The position numbers and the translations under genes were made by a program. The notes below the pieces were generated by a model, which did no database searches, was not told the DNA's origin, and saw only the letters and a program-made list of their open reading frames with translations. From Promethearchaeota archaeon (GTDB lineage Archaea > Asgardarchaeota > Lokiarchaeia > Sigynarchaeales > MK-D1), in the NCBI GenBank assembly GCA_016839385.1, contig JAEOUK010000404.1, forward strand, positions 1 through 12,541: a stretch of DNA of 12,541 bases. Reading direction: 5' to 3'. Position 1 is the stretch's first letter, and every line of letters begins with the position of its first letter. This document shows positions 1-6,819 of the stretch, in pieces.

Positions 1-226
1 ATAAATCTGCATATATTCTAAGATTTTCAGATTCTTTAAGGTATTCTTCAATAGCTTGGAGTAATTTTAATAGGCCTTCCGCAGACAAATTTGATATTTT
101 ACCCTTGTATTCCGTTTCAAATGAGCTTACAATTTGCTCTAAATGTTTAATTGCTTCATCTATAGATGGATCATTAACGCTCGGAAAAATTTGACTTAAA
201 TCCCATTTTATCTCATTTTCAGACAT
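1..226 (-). CDS. M3-family oligoendopeptidase (PepF-like), N-terminal fragment
   Basis: This ORF is not closed in the window: it starts at the ATG read from 226 and runs off the left edge after 75 residues. The N-terminus contains the sequence KWDLSQIFPSVNDPSIDEAI, followed by an amphipathic helical stretch ending in IYADL. That W-D-L-S-x-I-F start, then paired helices and a YA-L segment, is the usual opening of PepF/M3 zinc oligopeptidases (about 600 residues), which cut short peptides in the cytoplasm. The catalytic HEXXH motif would lie outside the window and cannot be checked. The start is supported by an AT-rich TATA-like box centred about 26 bases upstream, so the mRNA may be leaderless. 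It is transcribed divergently from the hdr operon with no evident functional link. The family call rests on the N-terminus only. Confidence 0.72.
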   Translation of the reverse strand, partial: MSENEIKWDLSQIFPSVNDPSIDEAIKHLEQIVSSFETEYKGKISNLSAEGLLKLLQAIEEYLKESENLRIYADL

Positions 227-248
227 GCCCTACTATTCCTAGATGCCA

Positions 249-257
249 TAATTAAAT
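249..257 (-). promoter_or_regulatory. TATA-like box for the oligopeptidase gene
   Basis: Read on the minus strand the sequence is ATTTAATTA, lying 23-31 bases before the ATG at 226. That is the spacing expected for an archaeal TATA box feeding a leaderless or nearly leaderless transcript. No convincing SD precedes the ATG, which fits. Confidence 0.4.
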
Positions 258-488
258 GTTTCTAGAAAGAGCATCTGAAACAACATTGGGTAGAATTTCT
301 TAATTGATAGCCTTTTATGGCTGTAAAGGGATTAAACTTGTGTAGAATTTATCTCTCTCAATATTAAACATAGGATAATTCATTTATCTATAGCTAACGT
401 GACACGTGTTTTATGCACAAGAGATGATTTCTCATTTTTTTAGACTAACGTAAAATCAACCTTTAAAATACCCAGACAGATTACGAAC

Positions 489-497
489 TATAAAATT
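489..497 (+). promoter_or_regulatory. TATA-like box of the hdr-fwd operon
   Basis: TATAAAATT stands out upstream of hdrC. An archaeal start site about 25 bases downstream would give a leader of roughly 50-60 bases before the GTG/ATG starts at 566/578. The sequence immediately 5' (CGAAC) is purine-containing but not a strong BRE. No other comparably good box lies closer to the gene. Confidence 0.45.
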
Positions 498-565
498 AGT
501 ATAGTTTAATCTTTCATTAAGTTCCCTCTATTTACTCCGTAAACATTTATGAACTAATTAATCTC

Positions 566-1183
566 GTGATAAAATATATGAGTATATATCGAAATCGAAT
601 AAATAAGATATCATCAGAAATCTCGGACGAAATAGTAGCTGATGACTTGGAATTAATCCGAAGTTGCTTTCAATGCGGAACATGCACTGGAGGATGCCCT
701 TCTGGACGACGTACAGCCCTTAGAACACGTGCTGTAATCAGAAAGGCACTTTTAGGTATTGATCAAGTGTTGAGTGACCCCGATATATGGTTATGTTCCA
801 CCTGTTATACGTGTTTTGAGAGATGCCCTAGGCAGGTTCCTGTAACCGATATTATCATCAAACTCCGTAACTTGGCAACTCAAAAGGGAAAAATCCTTGA
901 ACCTCATAAAGCGTTAACTCATGTTTTAATAGATACAGGTCATGGAGTTCCTATTAACGATAAAAAGTGGAGTGACCTTCGAGAATCCTATGATCTTAAT
1001 CCTCTTCCTCCAACCACCCATTCTCATCCTGATGCAGTGAAAGAAATCCAAACAATAGTGAAATCTTTAAAATTCGATAAACTTGTGGATTATAAAACGT
1101 CTGCAAAGGATTCAAATGCCAAAGAAGAGAAGAAAGAAGCGAGACCAACAAGAAGAAGTCGAAAAACTAAGAAATCAGAATAG
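566..1183 (+). CDS. hdrC: CoB-CoM heterodisulfide reductase-type iron-sulfur subunit C
   Basis: HdrC carries electrons from HdrA to the active-site subunit HdrB through two [4Fe-4S] clusters. Both ferredoxin motifs are intact: C34-x2-C37-x2-C40-x3-C44P and C77-x2-C80-x2-C83-x3-C87P. Downstream the conserved HdrC region is recognisable (GHGVPI near 125, LPPTTHSHPDAV near 147, then KFDKLV). At 205 residues it is slightly longer than many HdrC proteins; the extra length is a Lys/Arg/Glu-rich C-terminal tail from about residue 178 that is probably disordered. The given start is GTG at 566; ATG at 578 (four codons later) is equally possible, as neither has a clear SD. It is the first gene of the operon and ends 11 bases before hdrB. 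This is a soluble cytoplasmic subunit; no membrane segment is seen, so it is not the HdrE/DsrM-linked type. Confidence 0.93.
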   Translation: MIKYMSIYRNRINKISSEISDEIVADDLELIRSCFQCGTCTGGCPSGRRTALRTRAVIRKALLGIDQVLSDPDIWLCSTCYTCFERCPRQVPVTDIIIKLRNLATQKGKILEPHKALTHVLIDTGHGVPINDKKWSDLRESYDLNPLPPTTHSHPDAVKEIQTIVKSLKFDKLVDYKTSAKDSNAKEEKKEARPTRRSRKTKKSE

Positions 1184-1194
1184 GTGTACATAGA

Positions 1195-2196
1195 ATGAGT
1201 CATGAAGAAATTTCTCCTCCCGAATATTCGTTTTACTTAGGATGTGTCATTCCCAATCGATACCCCTTTGTCGAACAAGCCACACGAAATGTTTTGGCAG
1301 AATTAGGGGTTAGATTAATGGAAATGGAAGGTGCTAGTTGCTGTCCTGCCCCGGGAGTATTTCGATCTTTTGATATCCCTACTTGGTTGACACTTGGTGC
1401 CCGGAATGTAACGATCGCAGAAGAAAACCAAGCGGATATTGTAACCATGTGTAATGGATGTTATGGCACGTTACTGGAAGTGAATCACCAGTTAGCACAT
1501 GATGAAGCAAAACGAACATTCGTGAATGAAGAACTAGCGAAAATTGATCGCAAATTTAAGGGCTCAGTTAAGGTTAAACATATTGCAGAAGTACTTTACA
1601 AGGATTTAGGAATAGAAAAAATTCGTGACTCAGTAAAAAAAACATTAGGTGGATTGAAATGCGCTGTACATTATGGGTGCCACCTGTTAAAACCTAGCGA
1701 AATAAGACCTTGGAATGGAGAATCGGAAGATCCTGCATTTTTCGATGAGCTGGTTGAAGTTCTGGGATGCAAATCAGTAAATTATCGGGATAAGCTAATG
1801 TGCTGTGGAGCAGGAGGAGGTGTGCGCTCAGCAATAAAAGAAGTGTCTTTAGATTTTACTCGACATAAATTAGAAATGATGCGAGACGCTGGAGCGGAAT
1901 GCATCGTCGTAATGTGCCCTTTTTGTATGTTGCAATTAGATTTAGGGCAAATCGAAGTCAACGGATTATTTAAAGATGAAATTTCTGCACCTTTTGATAT
2001 TCCAGTATTTTATTATACACAATTACTTGGTCTTGCTATGGGAATGCATCCTAATGATTTAGGGTTAGTAAAACGGCATAATCTCAAGGGAGTTCCACCT
2101 TTTGTGGATCAGGAAAAACTACTAACTCGCTTATTGAAAGAATTAGGTTATGATTACTCAAAATTAAAGAAACAAGCGGCAAAAGCCGAATCATAA
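1195..2196 (+). CDS. hdrB: Heterodisulfide reductase-type catalytic subunit B, both CCG motifs intact
   Basis: HdrB holds two noncubane [4Fe-4S] clusters that cleave the CoM-S-S-CoB disulfide in methanogens. Both cysteine-rich CCG motifs are complete: C17 - C49 C50 - C86xxC89, and C162 - C203 C204 - C241xxC244. Spacings are 31/35 and 40/36 residues, close to the family pattern. The segments YLGCVIPNRYPFVEQATR and EGASCCPAPGVF are strikingly like methanogen HdrB, which suggests true heterodisulfide-type chemistry rather than a degenerate CCG protein. Length (333 residues) is somewhat above the usual about 300, with an extended C-terminus. It lies 11 bases after hdrC and 35 before hdrA. The physiological disulfide is not known from sequence; CoM-S-S-CoB is only one option because no Mcr gene is seen here. 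Confidence 0.94.
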   Translation: MSHEEISPPEYSFYLGCVIPNRYPFVEQATRNVLAELGVRLMEMEGASCCPAPGVFRSFDIPTWLTLGARNVTIAEENQADIVTMCNGCYGTLLEVNHQLAHDEAKRTFVNEELAKIDRKFKGSVKVKHIAEVLYKDLGIEKIRDSVKKTLGGLKCAVHYGCHLLKPSEIRPWNGESEDPAFFDELVEVLGCKSVNYRDKLMCCGAGGGVRSAIKEVSLDFTRHKLEMMRDAGAECIVVMCPFCMLQLDLGQIEVNGLFKDEISAPFDIPVFYYTQLLGLAMGMHPNDLGLVKRHNLKGVPPFVDQEKLLTRLLKELGYDYSKLKKQAAKAES

Positions 2197-2231
2197 ATTC
2201 AGATAAAAAATACATAATTACGAAAAACGGT

Positions 2232-4220
2232 ATGAAAAGTATGGAAGACGATCTTAAAATTGGAGTATACCTCTGCCATTGTGGCGTAAATATAGCAGGG
2301 GTAATTGATATGGATGAGCTAGAAGAGTTCGCAAAAACTTTACCACATGTAAGTTTAGTAAAACAATACAAATTCATGTGTTCTGATACTGGTCAGTCTA
2401 TGATCAAAGATGATATTAAAGATGGCTCAATAAACAGGGTGGTAGTGGCCGCATGTTCCCCACGCATGCATGAACCAACATTTCGCCGAGCGATCGAATC
2501 CGCAGGGATGAACAAATTCTTATTCAGTCAGGCTAATATTCGAGAACACTCCAGTTGGATTTCAATGAATGATAAAGAAGGTGCATCTCGTATTGCTAAA
2601 GATCATATTCGAATGGAAGTTGCGAAAGTTTCGAAATTAGAACCTTTGGAAGCACAAAAAGTAAAAGTGACACCTAATGCACTTGTGATCGGTGGGGGAA
2701 TTGCAGGGATTAATGCAGCGCTGGATTTAGCAGAACAGAATTTCCACGTGTATCTTGTTGAGAAGACAGCGACAATTGGAGGACATATGGCTCAATTGGA
2801 TAAAACATTTCCCACAATGGATTGCAGTGCTTGTATTTTAACTCCAAAAATGGTGGATGTCAACCAACATGAAAATATTACATTGATGGCATACTCTGAA
2901 GTAGAAAATGTTGAAGGATACGTGGGTAATTTCAAAGTTACGGTTCGGCAGAAAGCTCGTTATGTTGACACCGAAAAATGCACTGGTTGTGGGGAATGCG
3001 CGCAAGCGTGCCCCGTGACTGTTCCAAATGAGTTTGATTTAGGTTTATCGCTACGCAAAGCTGCATATCTACCATTCCCTCAAGCCGTTCCTGGTTATTA
3101 CACATTAGACATGGAACATTGTATTTTATGCGGAATTTGCGGAGATAAATCAGTTTGTGAACCTGAAGCAATCATTTATAATGATAAAGATAAATTTATT
3201 GAACTCGATATAGGCACGATAATTGTAGCAACGGGTTATGATCCATACGATCCAACTCCGTTAAAAGAATATGGATACGATAAATACGATAATGTAATTA
3301 GTTCCATGCAAATGGAGCGATTACTGTCTTCCTATGGACCTACGTTAGGAAAACCCGTGAGACCTTCCGATTTGAAAGCCCCCCATACGATCGCTTTCGT
3401 TCAGTGTGTAGGATCGAGAGACTTCCATCCAGGTAGAGGACATAAGTATTGCTCCCGAGTATGTTGTATGTATGCAATCAAGCAAGCACGACAATATATG
3501 GAAAAACATCCTGATGCGAAAATCTATATCTTTTATATGGATGTTCGAGCGTTCGGAAAAGGCTATGAAGAATTCTACGAAATTGCTGGCAGGCAATATG
3601 GTATCACATTTATCAGAGGTAGACTTGCGGAAGTATTTGAAGATCCAGAAGATAAGAGTATCTGGCTTCGAGGAGAAGACACATTACTCCAAACTCCTGT
3701 TGAAATCAAAGCAGATTTAGTCGTGTTATCAGTCGGACTGGAAGCAAGAGAAGATTCAGACGAAATTGCTTCATTACTGAGTATTCAAAAAACTGAAGAT
3801 GGATTCTTTATGGAAGCTCATCCAAAGTTACGACCTGTCGATACTTTGACAGATGGTATTTTCATTGCGGGAGTAGCTCAAGGACCGAAAGATATCCCAG
3901 ATGCTGTCGCACAAGCGAAAGGAGCTGCTTCTTCAGCAGCAGCATTAATGGCTAAAGGAGAGGTTGAAATTGAACCGTATTACTCGATTGTGGATGATGC
4001 TTTATGTACGGGATGCCATTCTTGTGTCTCACAATGTCCATTCGGTGCAATAACATTCAACAATCACAGGGGGGTTTCTGAAATTAATCCAGCTAAATGT
4101 AAGGGATGTGGTACATGTGCTGCAACTTGTCCTGTAGGCGCCATTTCGCAGAACCATTTCAAGGAAGAACAATTAAGTGTGATTATTCGAGCAGTTCTAA
4201 AAGATGGAGGAGTGTATTAA
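2232..4220 (+). CDS. hdrA: Heterodisulfide reductase-type FAD/iron-sulfur subunit A (electron-bifurcating)
   Basis: HdrA is the flavin subunit that, in HdrABC-MvhAGD complexes, splits electron pairs between ferredoxin and the heterodisulfide. The domain order fits. An N-terminal cluster domain has C15, C17, C50 and C75. A Rossmann FAD motif GGGIAG lies at 154-159 with VEKTATIGGHMAQLDKTFP after it, then the CSAC pair at 198-201. Inserted ferredoxin motifs are C250/253/256/260 and C297/300/303/309. A thioredoxin-reductase-like part follows with QCVGSRD and CSRVCC (407-412). The C-terminal ferredoxin has C592/595/598/602 and C623/626/629/633. At 662 residues it matches methanogen HdrA and is not fused to MvhD or a second HdrA. 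ATG at 2241 is an alternative start. The stop precedes the mvhD ATG by one base, so translation may be coupled. Confidence 0.95.
   Translation: MKSMEDDLKIGVYLCHCGVNIAGVIDMDELEEFAKTLPHVSLVKQYKFMCSDTGQSMIKDDIKDGSINRVVVAACSPRMHEPTFRRAIESAGMNKFLFSQANIREHSSWISMNDKEGASRIAKDHIRMEVAKVSKLEPLEAQKVKVTPNALVIGGGIAGINAALDLAEQNFHVYLVEKTATIGGHMAQLDKTFPTMDCSACILTPKMVDVNQHENITLMAYSEVENVEGYVGNFKVTVRQKARYVDTEKCTGCGECAQACPVTVPNEFDLGLSLRKAAYLPFPQAVPGYYTLDMEHCILCGICGDKSVCEPEAIIYNDKDKFIELDIGTIIVATGYDPYDPTPLKEYGYDKYDNVISSMQMERLLSSYGPTLGKPVRPSDLKAPHTIAFVQCVGSRDFHPGRGHKYCSRVCCMYAIKQARQYMEKHPDAKIYIFYMDVRAFGKGYEEFYEIAGRQYGITFIRGRLAEVFEDPEDKSIWLRGEDTLLQTPVEIKADLVVLSVGLEAREDSDEIASLLSIQKTEDGFFMEAHPKLRPVDTLTDGIFIAGVAQGPKDIPDAVAQAKGAASSAAALMAKGEVEIEPYYSIVDDALCTGCHSCVSQCPFGAITFNNHRGVSEINPAKCKGCGTCAATCPVGAISQNHFKEEQLSVIIRAVLKDGGVY
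4206..4212 (+). promoter_or_regulatory. Shine-Dalgarno site deciding the mvhD start
   Basis: GGAGGAG within the last codons of hdrA ends nine bases before ATG 4222. It argues for 4222 rather than the in-frame ATG at 4204 as the mvhD start, and for coupling of hdrA and mvhD translation. Confidence 0.6.
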
Positions 4221-4221
4221 C

Positions 4222-4692
4222 ATGACTAAAGAAGAAAAGAAAACCGAAGCAAAACACGAACTGAAACCACCTAAAGAATGGAAACCATTTATCTTTGGAA
4301 TTTTCTGTAATTGGTGCAGTTTCGCAGGTGCTGATCAAGCTGGAACAAGTCGCATGCAAAGACCCGCAGATCTTAGAATCATGCGTGTGATGTGCAGTGG
4401 ACGTGTTGAAGCACAGTGGATTATGGAAGCACTCAAAGAAGGAGCAGATGCTGTGCTAGTTTGCGGTTGTCACCTTGGAGATTGTCATTATGTGGAAGGC
4501 AATTTTAAAACTGTCCGTAGAATGCCACTATTATTTAAAATGATAGAACAGTTTGGTATAAATCCAAAACGAGTTCGATTCGAATTCATATCTGCCAGTG
4601 AAGGTGCAGAATTAACCGAATTAATCAAAGAATATTCGGAAGAAATACGTAAGATTGGTCCCGGGCCATTCAATAAGTATTTCAAAAAATAA
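4222..4692 (+). CDS. mvhD: MvhD/FrhD-like [2Fe-2S] hydrogenase iron-sulfur subunit
   Basis: MvhD-type proteins dock on HdrA and pass electrons to it from a hydrogenase or formate dehydrogenase via a [2Fe-2S] cluster. The signature is clear: FCNWCSFAGADQAG (C29, C32), RVMCSGRVEAQWI (C58) and VCGCHLGDCHYVEGN (C81, C83, C88). The start is taken at ATG 4222 (156 residues) because GGAGGAG at 4206-4212 lies 9 bases upstream; an in-frame ATG at 4204 overlaps hdrA and lacks an SD. About 18 charged residues (Lys/Glu) precede the conserved core, an extension relative to short MvhD forms. It follows hdrA by one base. No MvhA/MvhG hydrogenase or FdhAB gene is in the window, so the donor must be encoded elsewhere. 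Confidence 0.92.
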   Translation: MTKEEKKTEAKHELKPPKEWKPFIFGIFCNWCSFAGADQAGTSRMQRPADLRIMRVMCSGRVEAQWIMEALKEGADAVLVCGCHLGDCHYVEGNFKTVRRMPLLFKMIEQFGINPKRVRFEFISASEGAELTELIKEYSEEIRKIGPGPFNKYFKK

Positions 4693-4706
4693 TCTAAGTG
4701 CAAAAA

Positions 4707-4937
4707 ATGAAAACCTATAGACTCCTCATCAACAAGAATTTCTGTGATGGGTGTAATAATTGCTATAAAGCGTGCCCAATTAACGCTTCTTTATTAAAGA
4801 AAAATAGGTTAAACGAGAAAACTGCAGCCATTTATATTAGAGATGGAAAAGCTCATGAAGGAATTGGCTGCGATGGATGTGGAGTCTGTTTTAAAACCTG
4901 CCATAAAAAAGCAATTACAATTCAAATGATAGAATAA
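4707..4937 (+). CDS. Two-cluster [4Fe-4S] ferredoxin, FwdG-like
   Basis: This is a 76-residue 2x[4Fe-4S] ferredoxin with motifs C13-x2-C16-x2-C19-x3-C23P and C55-x2-C58-x2-C61-x3-C65. The second motif is followed by HKK, not the usual Pro. About 30 residues separate the clusters, longer than in simple bacterial ferredoxins and similar in build to the FwdG/EhbK-type subunits of formylmethanofuran dehydrogenase. Its likely role is to relay low-potential electrons from HdrA-reduced ferredoxin to the polyferredoxin encoded next. The start may be GTG 4698 (three codons earlier); ATG 4707 was chosen, without SD support for either. Gaps are 14 bases after mvhD and 4 before the next gene. The ferredoxin call is firm; the FwdG label comes from size and the neighbouring fwdF/fwdC-like genes. 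Confidence 0.78.
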   Translation: MKTYRLLINKNFCDGCNNCYKACPINASLLKKNRLNEKTAAIYIRDGKAHEGIGCDGCGVCFKTCHKKAITIQMIE

Positions 4938-4941
4938 GAAA

Positions 4942-5649
4942 ATGTTTCCAAAAATTAAGCGATCTCGTGATCAGCATTTATCTATTGTAACGGTACAATA
5001 CCTAAACGAATCAGTAGGACTCCAAATTGATGAATCCAGATGCCAAGGTTGTGGTACTTGTTCAAAAATTTGTCCTACAAATGCATTAGGTAGGGGACCA
5101 GTCGGTGGAACTTTAAAACATATTATTGAAAAATCCGTATCTACGGTTCTTTCTCCAAAAGCATGCAGTTATTGCGGATTATGCAGTTATATGTGCCCAT
5201 GGACTGCTATTTCACTTTTAAAAAATGGGGAAAAAGTTCCGATAGAAGAATTAGAAATTGTACAAAAGAAGGCTGTTCCTCAACTGGTTATACAATTTAA
5301 AGAATGTAAAGAAGGAATTCCCAAAGCTCGCTCTTATTTAGAGGGAAATTTAGAAATCACCACCGAAAATTGTCCAGGTGGTTGCAATACTTGCATAGAC
5401 GTATGTCCCCTTGGGGCACTTTCCGTTGAAAAAACAGATCAACCATGGGAAAAGGGTAGAAAAATACTTGTGGATGATGATAAATGTATTCTTTGTGGTG
5501 TTTGCACAAATTCCTGCCCCGTAGAAGACGCAATTAGACTCAATATTACCAAAGTGAACTTCAAGGGAGAATATCAAGCTATTTTATGGGATAAAACTAT
5601 TGAACGGTTAAAAACCAGCCGAATGCGAGAAGGAGAACGTATTAATTAA
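4942..5649 (+). CDS. Four-cluster polyferredoxin, FwdF-like
   Basis: Four [4Fe-4S] ferredoxin motifs are visible: C34/37/40/44, C75/78/81/85, C144-x3-C148-x2-C151-x3-C155 and C182/185/188/192. The third has the unusual CPGGCNTCIDVCP spacing that is typical of FwdF-type polyferredoxins. FwdF of methanogens wires the tungsten/molybdenum formylmethanofuran dehydrogenase and carries eight clusters; this 235-residue protein would hold only four, i.e. about half. There is no signal peptide or membrane helix, so it is cytoplasmic. It starts 4 bases after the two-cluster ferredoxin and ends 14 before the FwdC-like gene, which supports a shared complex. The polyferredoxin nature is certain; assignment to FwdF rather than another polyferredoxin is inferred from the CxxxC variant and context. 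Confidence 0.8.
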   Translation: MFPKIKRSRDQHLSIVTVQYLNESVGLQIDESRCQGCGTCSKICPTNALGRGPVGGTLKHIIEKSVSTVLSPKACSYCGLCSYMCPWTAISLLKNGEKVPIEELEIVQKKAVPQLVIQFKECKEGIPKARSYLEGNLEITTENCPGGCNTCIDVCPLGALSVEKTDQPWEKGRKILVDDDKCILCGVCTNSCPVEDAIRLNITKVNFKGEYQAILWDKTIERLKTSRMREGERIN

Positions 5650-5663
5650 TTGGAGATATGAAC

Positions 5664-6467
5664 ATGCCTATCACCTTAACACTTCAAAGCTCCCCCAAAT
5701 TTTATCTAGAAACCGAGTGTATCTCCCCAGACAACTTTGCGGGTAAATCCATCGGTGACATAGGATTAATGACCGTATTTCACGGAAATAAAGAAATGAA
5801 ACTAAGTGATTTCTTTATTATTACTGGAGAGACTGAGAAAGATGCAAAAGATGTTAAGATTCTGGTGGAAGGAGATTGTTCTCTAATTCAAAGATTAGGA
5901 GAACGGATGACTACTGGTTCTCTAACTATTGATGGAAACTGTGGTATGCATTTAGGATGTTATATGAAGGGAGGTTCCATCAAAGTCAATGGTAATGCAG
6001 GAGAATGGGCAGGAGCAATGATGGAGAATGGATCTATTGAGATTTCAGGGAACGCGGGTGACCACTGCGCATCTGCTTATCGTGGATTCTGGGTGGGAAT
6101 GCAAGGTGGTTTAGTCAAAGTTAAAGGAAATGTGGGTGTGGAGTCAGGTTCATGGATGAGGTCTTCAAAGACGTATAATAAATATCCAGTGCTCTGGTGC
6201 GGTTCTGCGGATTATTACTTAGGAGTACATAACCATGGGGGCACTATTATCTGTGAAGGAGATGCTGAAGGGCGAGTAGGAGCAGATATGAGTCATGGAC
6301 AAATCATTATTATGGGAAAGGTGAAAAGCATGTTACCATCCTTCAAGAAAAAAGAAGATATAAAAGATGTCGAAACATCTGCGGGAATTTTCAAGGGAAA
6401 TTACACTGAATATGTTGGAGACCATGCAATTTCAAATCCAAAAGGATCACTCTATATAAAAAAATAA
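5664..6467 (+). CDS. fwdC: Formylmethanofuran dehydrogenase subunit C-like protein (GXGXG beta-helix)
   Basis: FwdC is a right-handed beta-helix subunit that scaffolds FwdA and FwdB/D in the CO2-reducing formylmethanofuran dehydrogenase; the fold is shared with the C-terminal domain of glutamate synthase alpha subunit. Six G-x-I-x-I-x-G-N-A-G type turns are seen near residues 85, 104, 123, 149, 192 and 212, the first three at 19-residue spacing. The N-terminal 60 residues (SIGDIGLMTVFHG and onward) and total length of 267 match FwdC rather than GltB, which is far larger. The start is ATG 5664 because GGAG at 5652-5655 sits eight bases before it; ATG 5658 is too close to that SD. It is the last gene of the operon. 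fwdA, fwdB and fwdD are not adjacent, so the full enzyme must be completed from elsewhere or this protein serves another complex. Confidence 0.85.
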   Translation: MPITLTLQSSPKFYLETECISPDNFAGKSIGDIGLMTVFHGNKEMKLSDFFIITGETEKDAKDVKILVEGDCSLIQRLGERMTTGSLTIDGNCGMHLGCYMKGGSIKVNGNAGEWAGAMMENGSIEISGNAGDHCASAYRGFWVGMQGGLVKVKGNVGVESGSWMRSSKTYNKYPVLWCGSADYYLGVHNHGGTIICEGDAEGRVGADMSHGQIIIMGKVKSMLPSFKKKEDIKDVETSAGIFKGNYTEYVGDHAISNPKGSLYIKK

Positions 6468-6521
6468 CCATTTGTACCATACTTCTTGTGTGGCGAATTA
6501 TTAAAAATCAACACATATTTA

Positions 6522-6531
6522 TTTTATAAAG
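6522..6531 (+). promoter_or_regulatory. TATA-like box before the small Cys/His protein
   Basis: TTTTATAAAG is a good archaeal TATA candidate and predicts transcription from about 6552, giving a leader of about 28 bases to ATG 6580 (or 16 to GTG 6568). It marks a transcription unit separate from the hdr-fwd operon, whose last stop is at 6467. Confidence 0.4.
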
Positions 6532-6579
6532 TTCATATTATGTCGGAATCGAAAGAATCAGTGTTCAGTGATTCAAATC

Positions 6580-6750
6580 ATGATGTGTCGAGCTTGTCAT
6601 AAATGTAAGGAATATGTAAGTATTGTAGATGAAACTTATGAAGGAATGCGAAGAGTGCATAAATTCGAATTAGAGCATTCTGGACACCCCATAGGCACCA
6701 ACGATATTACTGAGTTAGGGGATTACAAAAACGCAGATGAAAAATACTAA
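6580..6750 (+). CDS. Small Cys/His-rich (probable zinc-binding) protein
   Basis: This 56-residue protein opens with MMCRACHKCKEYVSI: C3, C6 and C9 at CxxC spacing, then H7. A helical middle (YEGMRRVHKFELEHSGHP) supplies H27, H33 and H36. The pattern, one Cys knuckle plus a following F/HxxH-G-H-P stretch, looks like the small archaeal zinc-knuckle proteins of unknown function. The metal is inferred, not shown. An in-frame GTG at 6568 would add four residues; ATG 6580 was chosen because the Cys knuckle then begins right after the initiator, as is common in such proteins. There is no SD. It has its own TATA-like box and lies 112 bases past the FwdC-like gene, so a link to the operon is doubtful. 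Function unknown. Confidence 0.6.
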   Translation: MMCRACHKCKEYVSIVDETYEGMRRVHKFELEHSGHPIGTNDITELGDYKNADEKY

Positions 6751-6819
6751 ATTCCACAAATGTAATTTTCAATATCCCCATAGGTTTATCAATTTATTTT
6801 CGATTATTGTATTATTCGA

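Larger units (their letters stand above)
227..565. other. Divergent intergenic region between the oligopeptidase and hdr operon
   Basis: No coding ORF is supported in these 339 bases. The region holds a TATA-like box for each divergent gene (separate entries), an 8-base palindrome ACACGTGT at 402-409, and a CTAACGT heptamer occurring twice (394-400 and 445-451). It also holds a short hairpin GAGA/TCTC (421-433) followed by seven T (435-441). The palindrome and repeated heptamer lie upstream of the hdr promoter and could be regulator sites. This is inference from position alone. Confidence 0.45.

Noticed and set aside
2084..2377. 97-codon minus-strand frame across the hdrB/hdrA junction
   Set aside because: It overlaps two certain genes on the opposite strand, has no SD or TATA, and has no recognisable sequence.
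3472..3720. 82-codon plus-strand frame inside hdrA
   Set aside because: It is a shifted-frame shadow of HdrA; the HdrA frame is intact throughout, so no frameshift is indicated.
566..4692. Sulfur-oxidation type sHdr or Qmo complex
   Set aside because: HdrB has both CCG motifs, HdrC is soluble, and MvhD is present. There are no lipoate-binding, TusA, DsrE or membrane QmoC genes, so the classical HdrABC-MvhD type fits better.
5664..6467. Glutamate synthase alpha-domain protein as an alternative to FwdC
   Set aside because: It shares the GXGXG beta-helix, but length, N-terminal region and the neighbouring polyferredoxins fit FwdC better. The alternative is kept only as a fold relationship.
6540..6602. 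20-codon ATG frame just after a TATA-like box
   Set aside because: It is very short, has no SD, and overlaps the better supported Cys/His protein in another frame.
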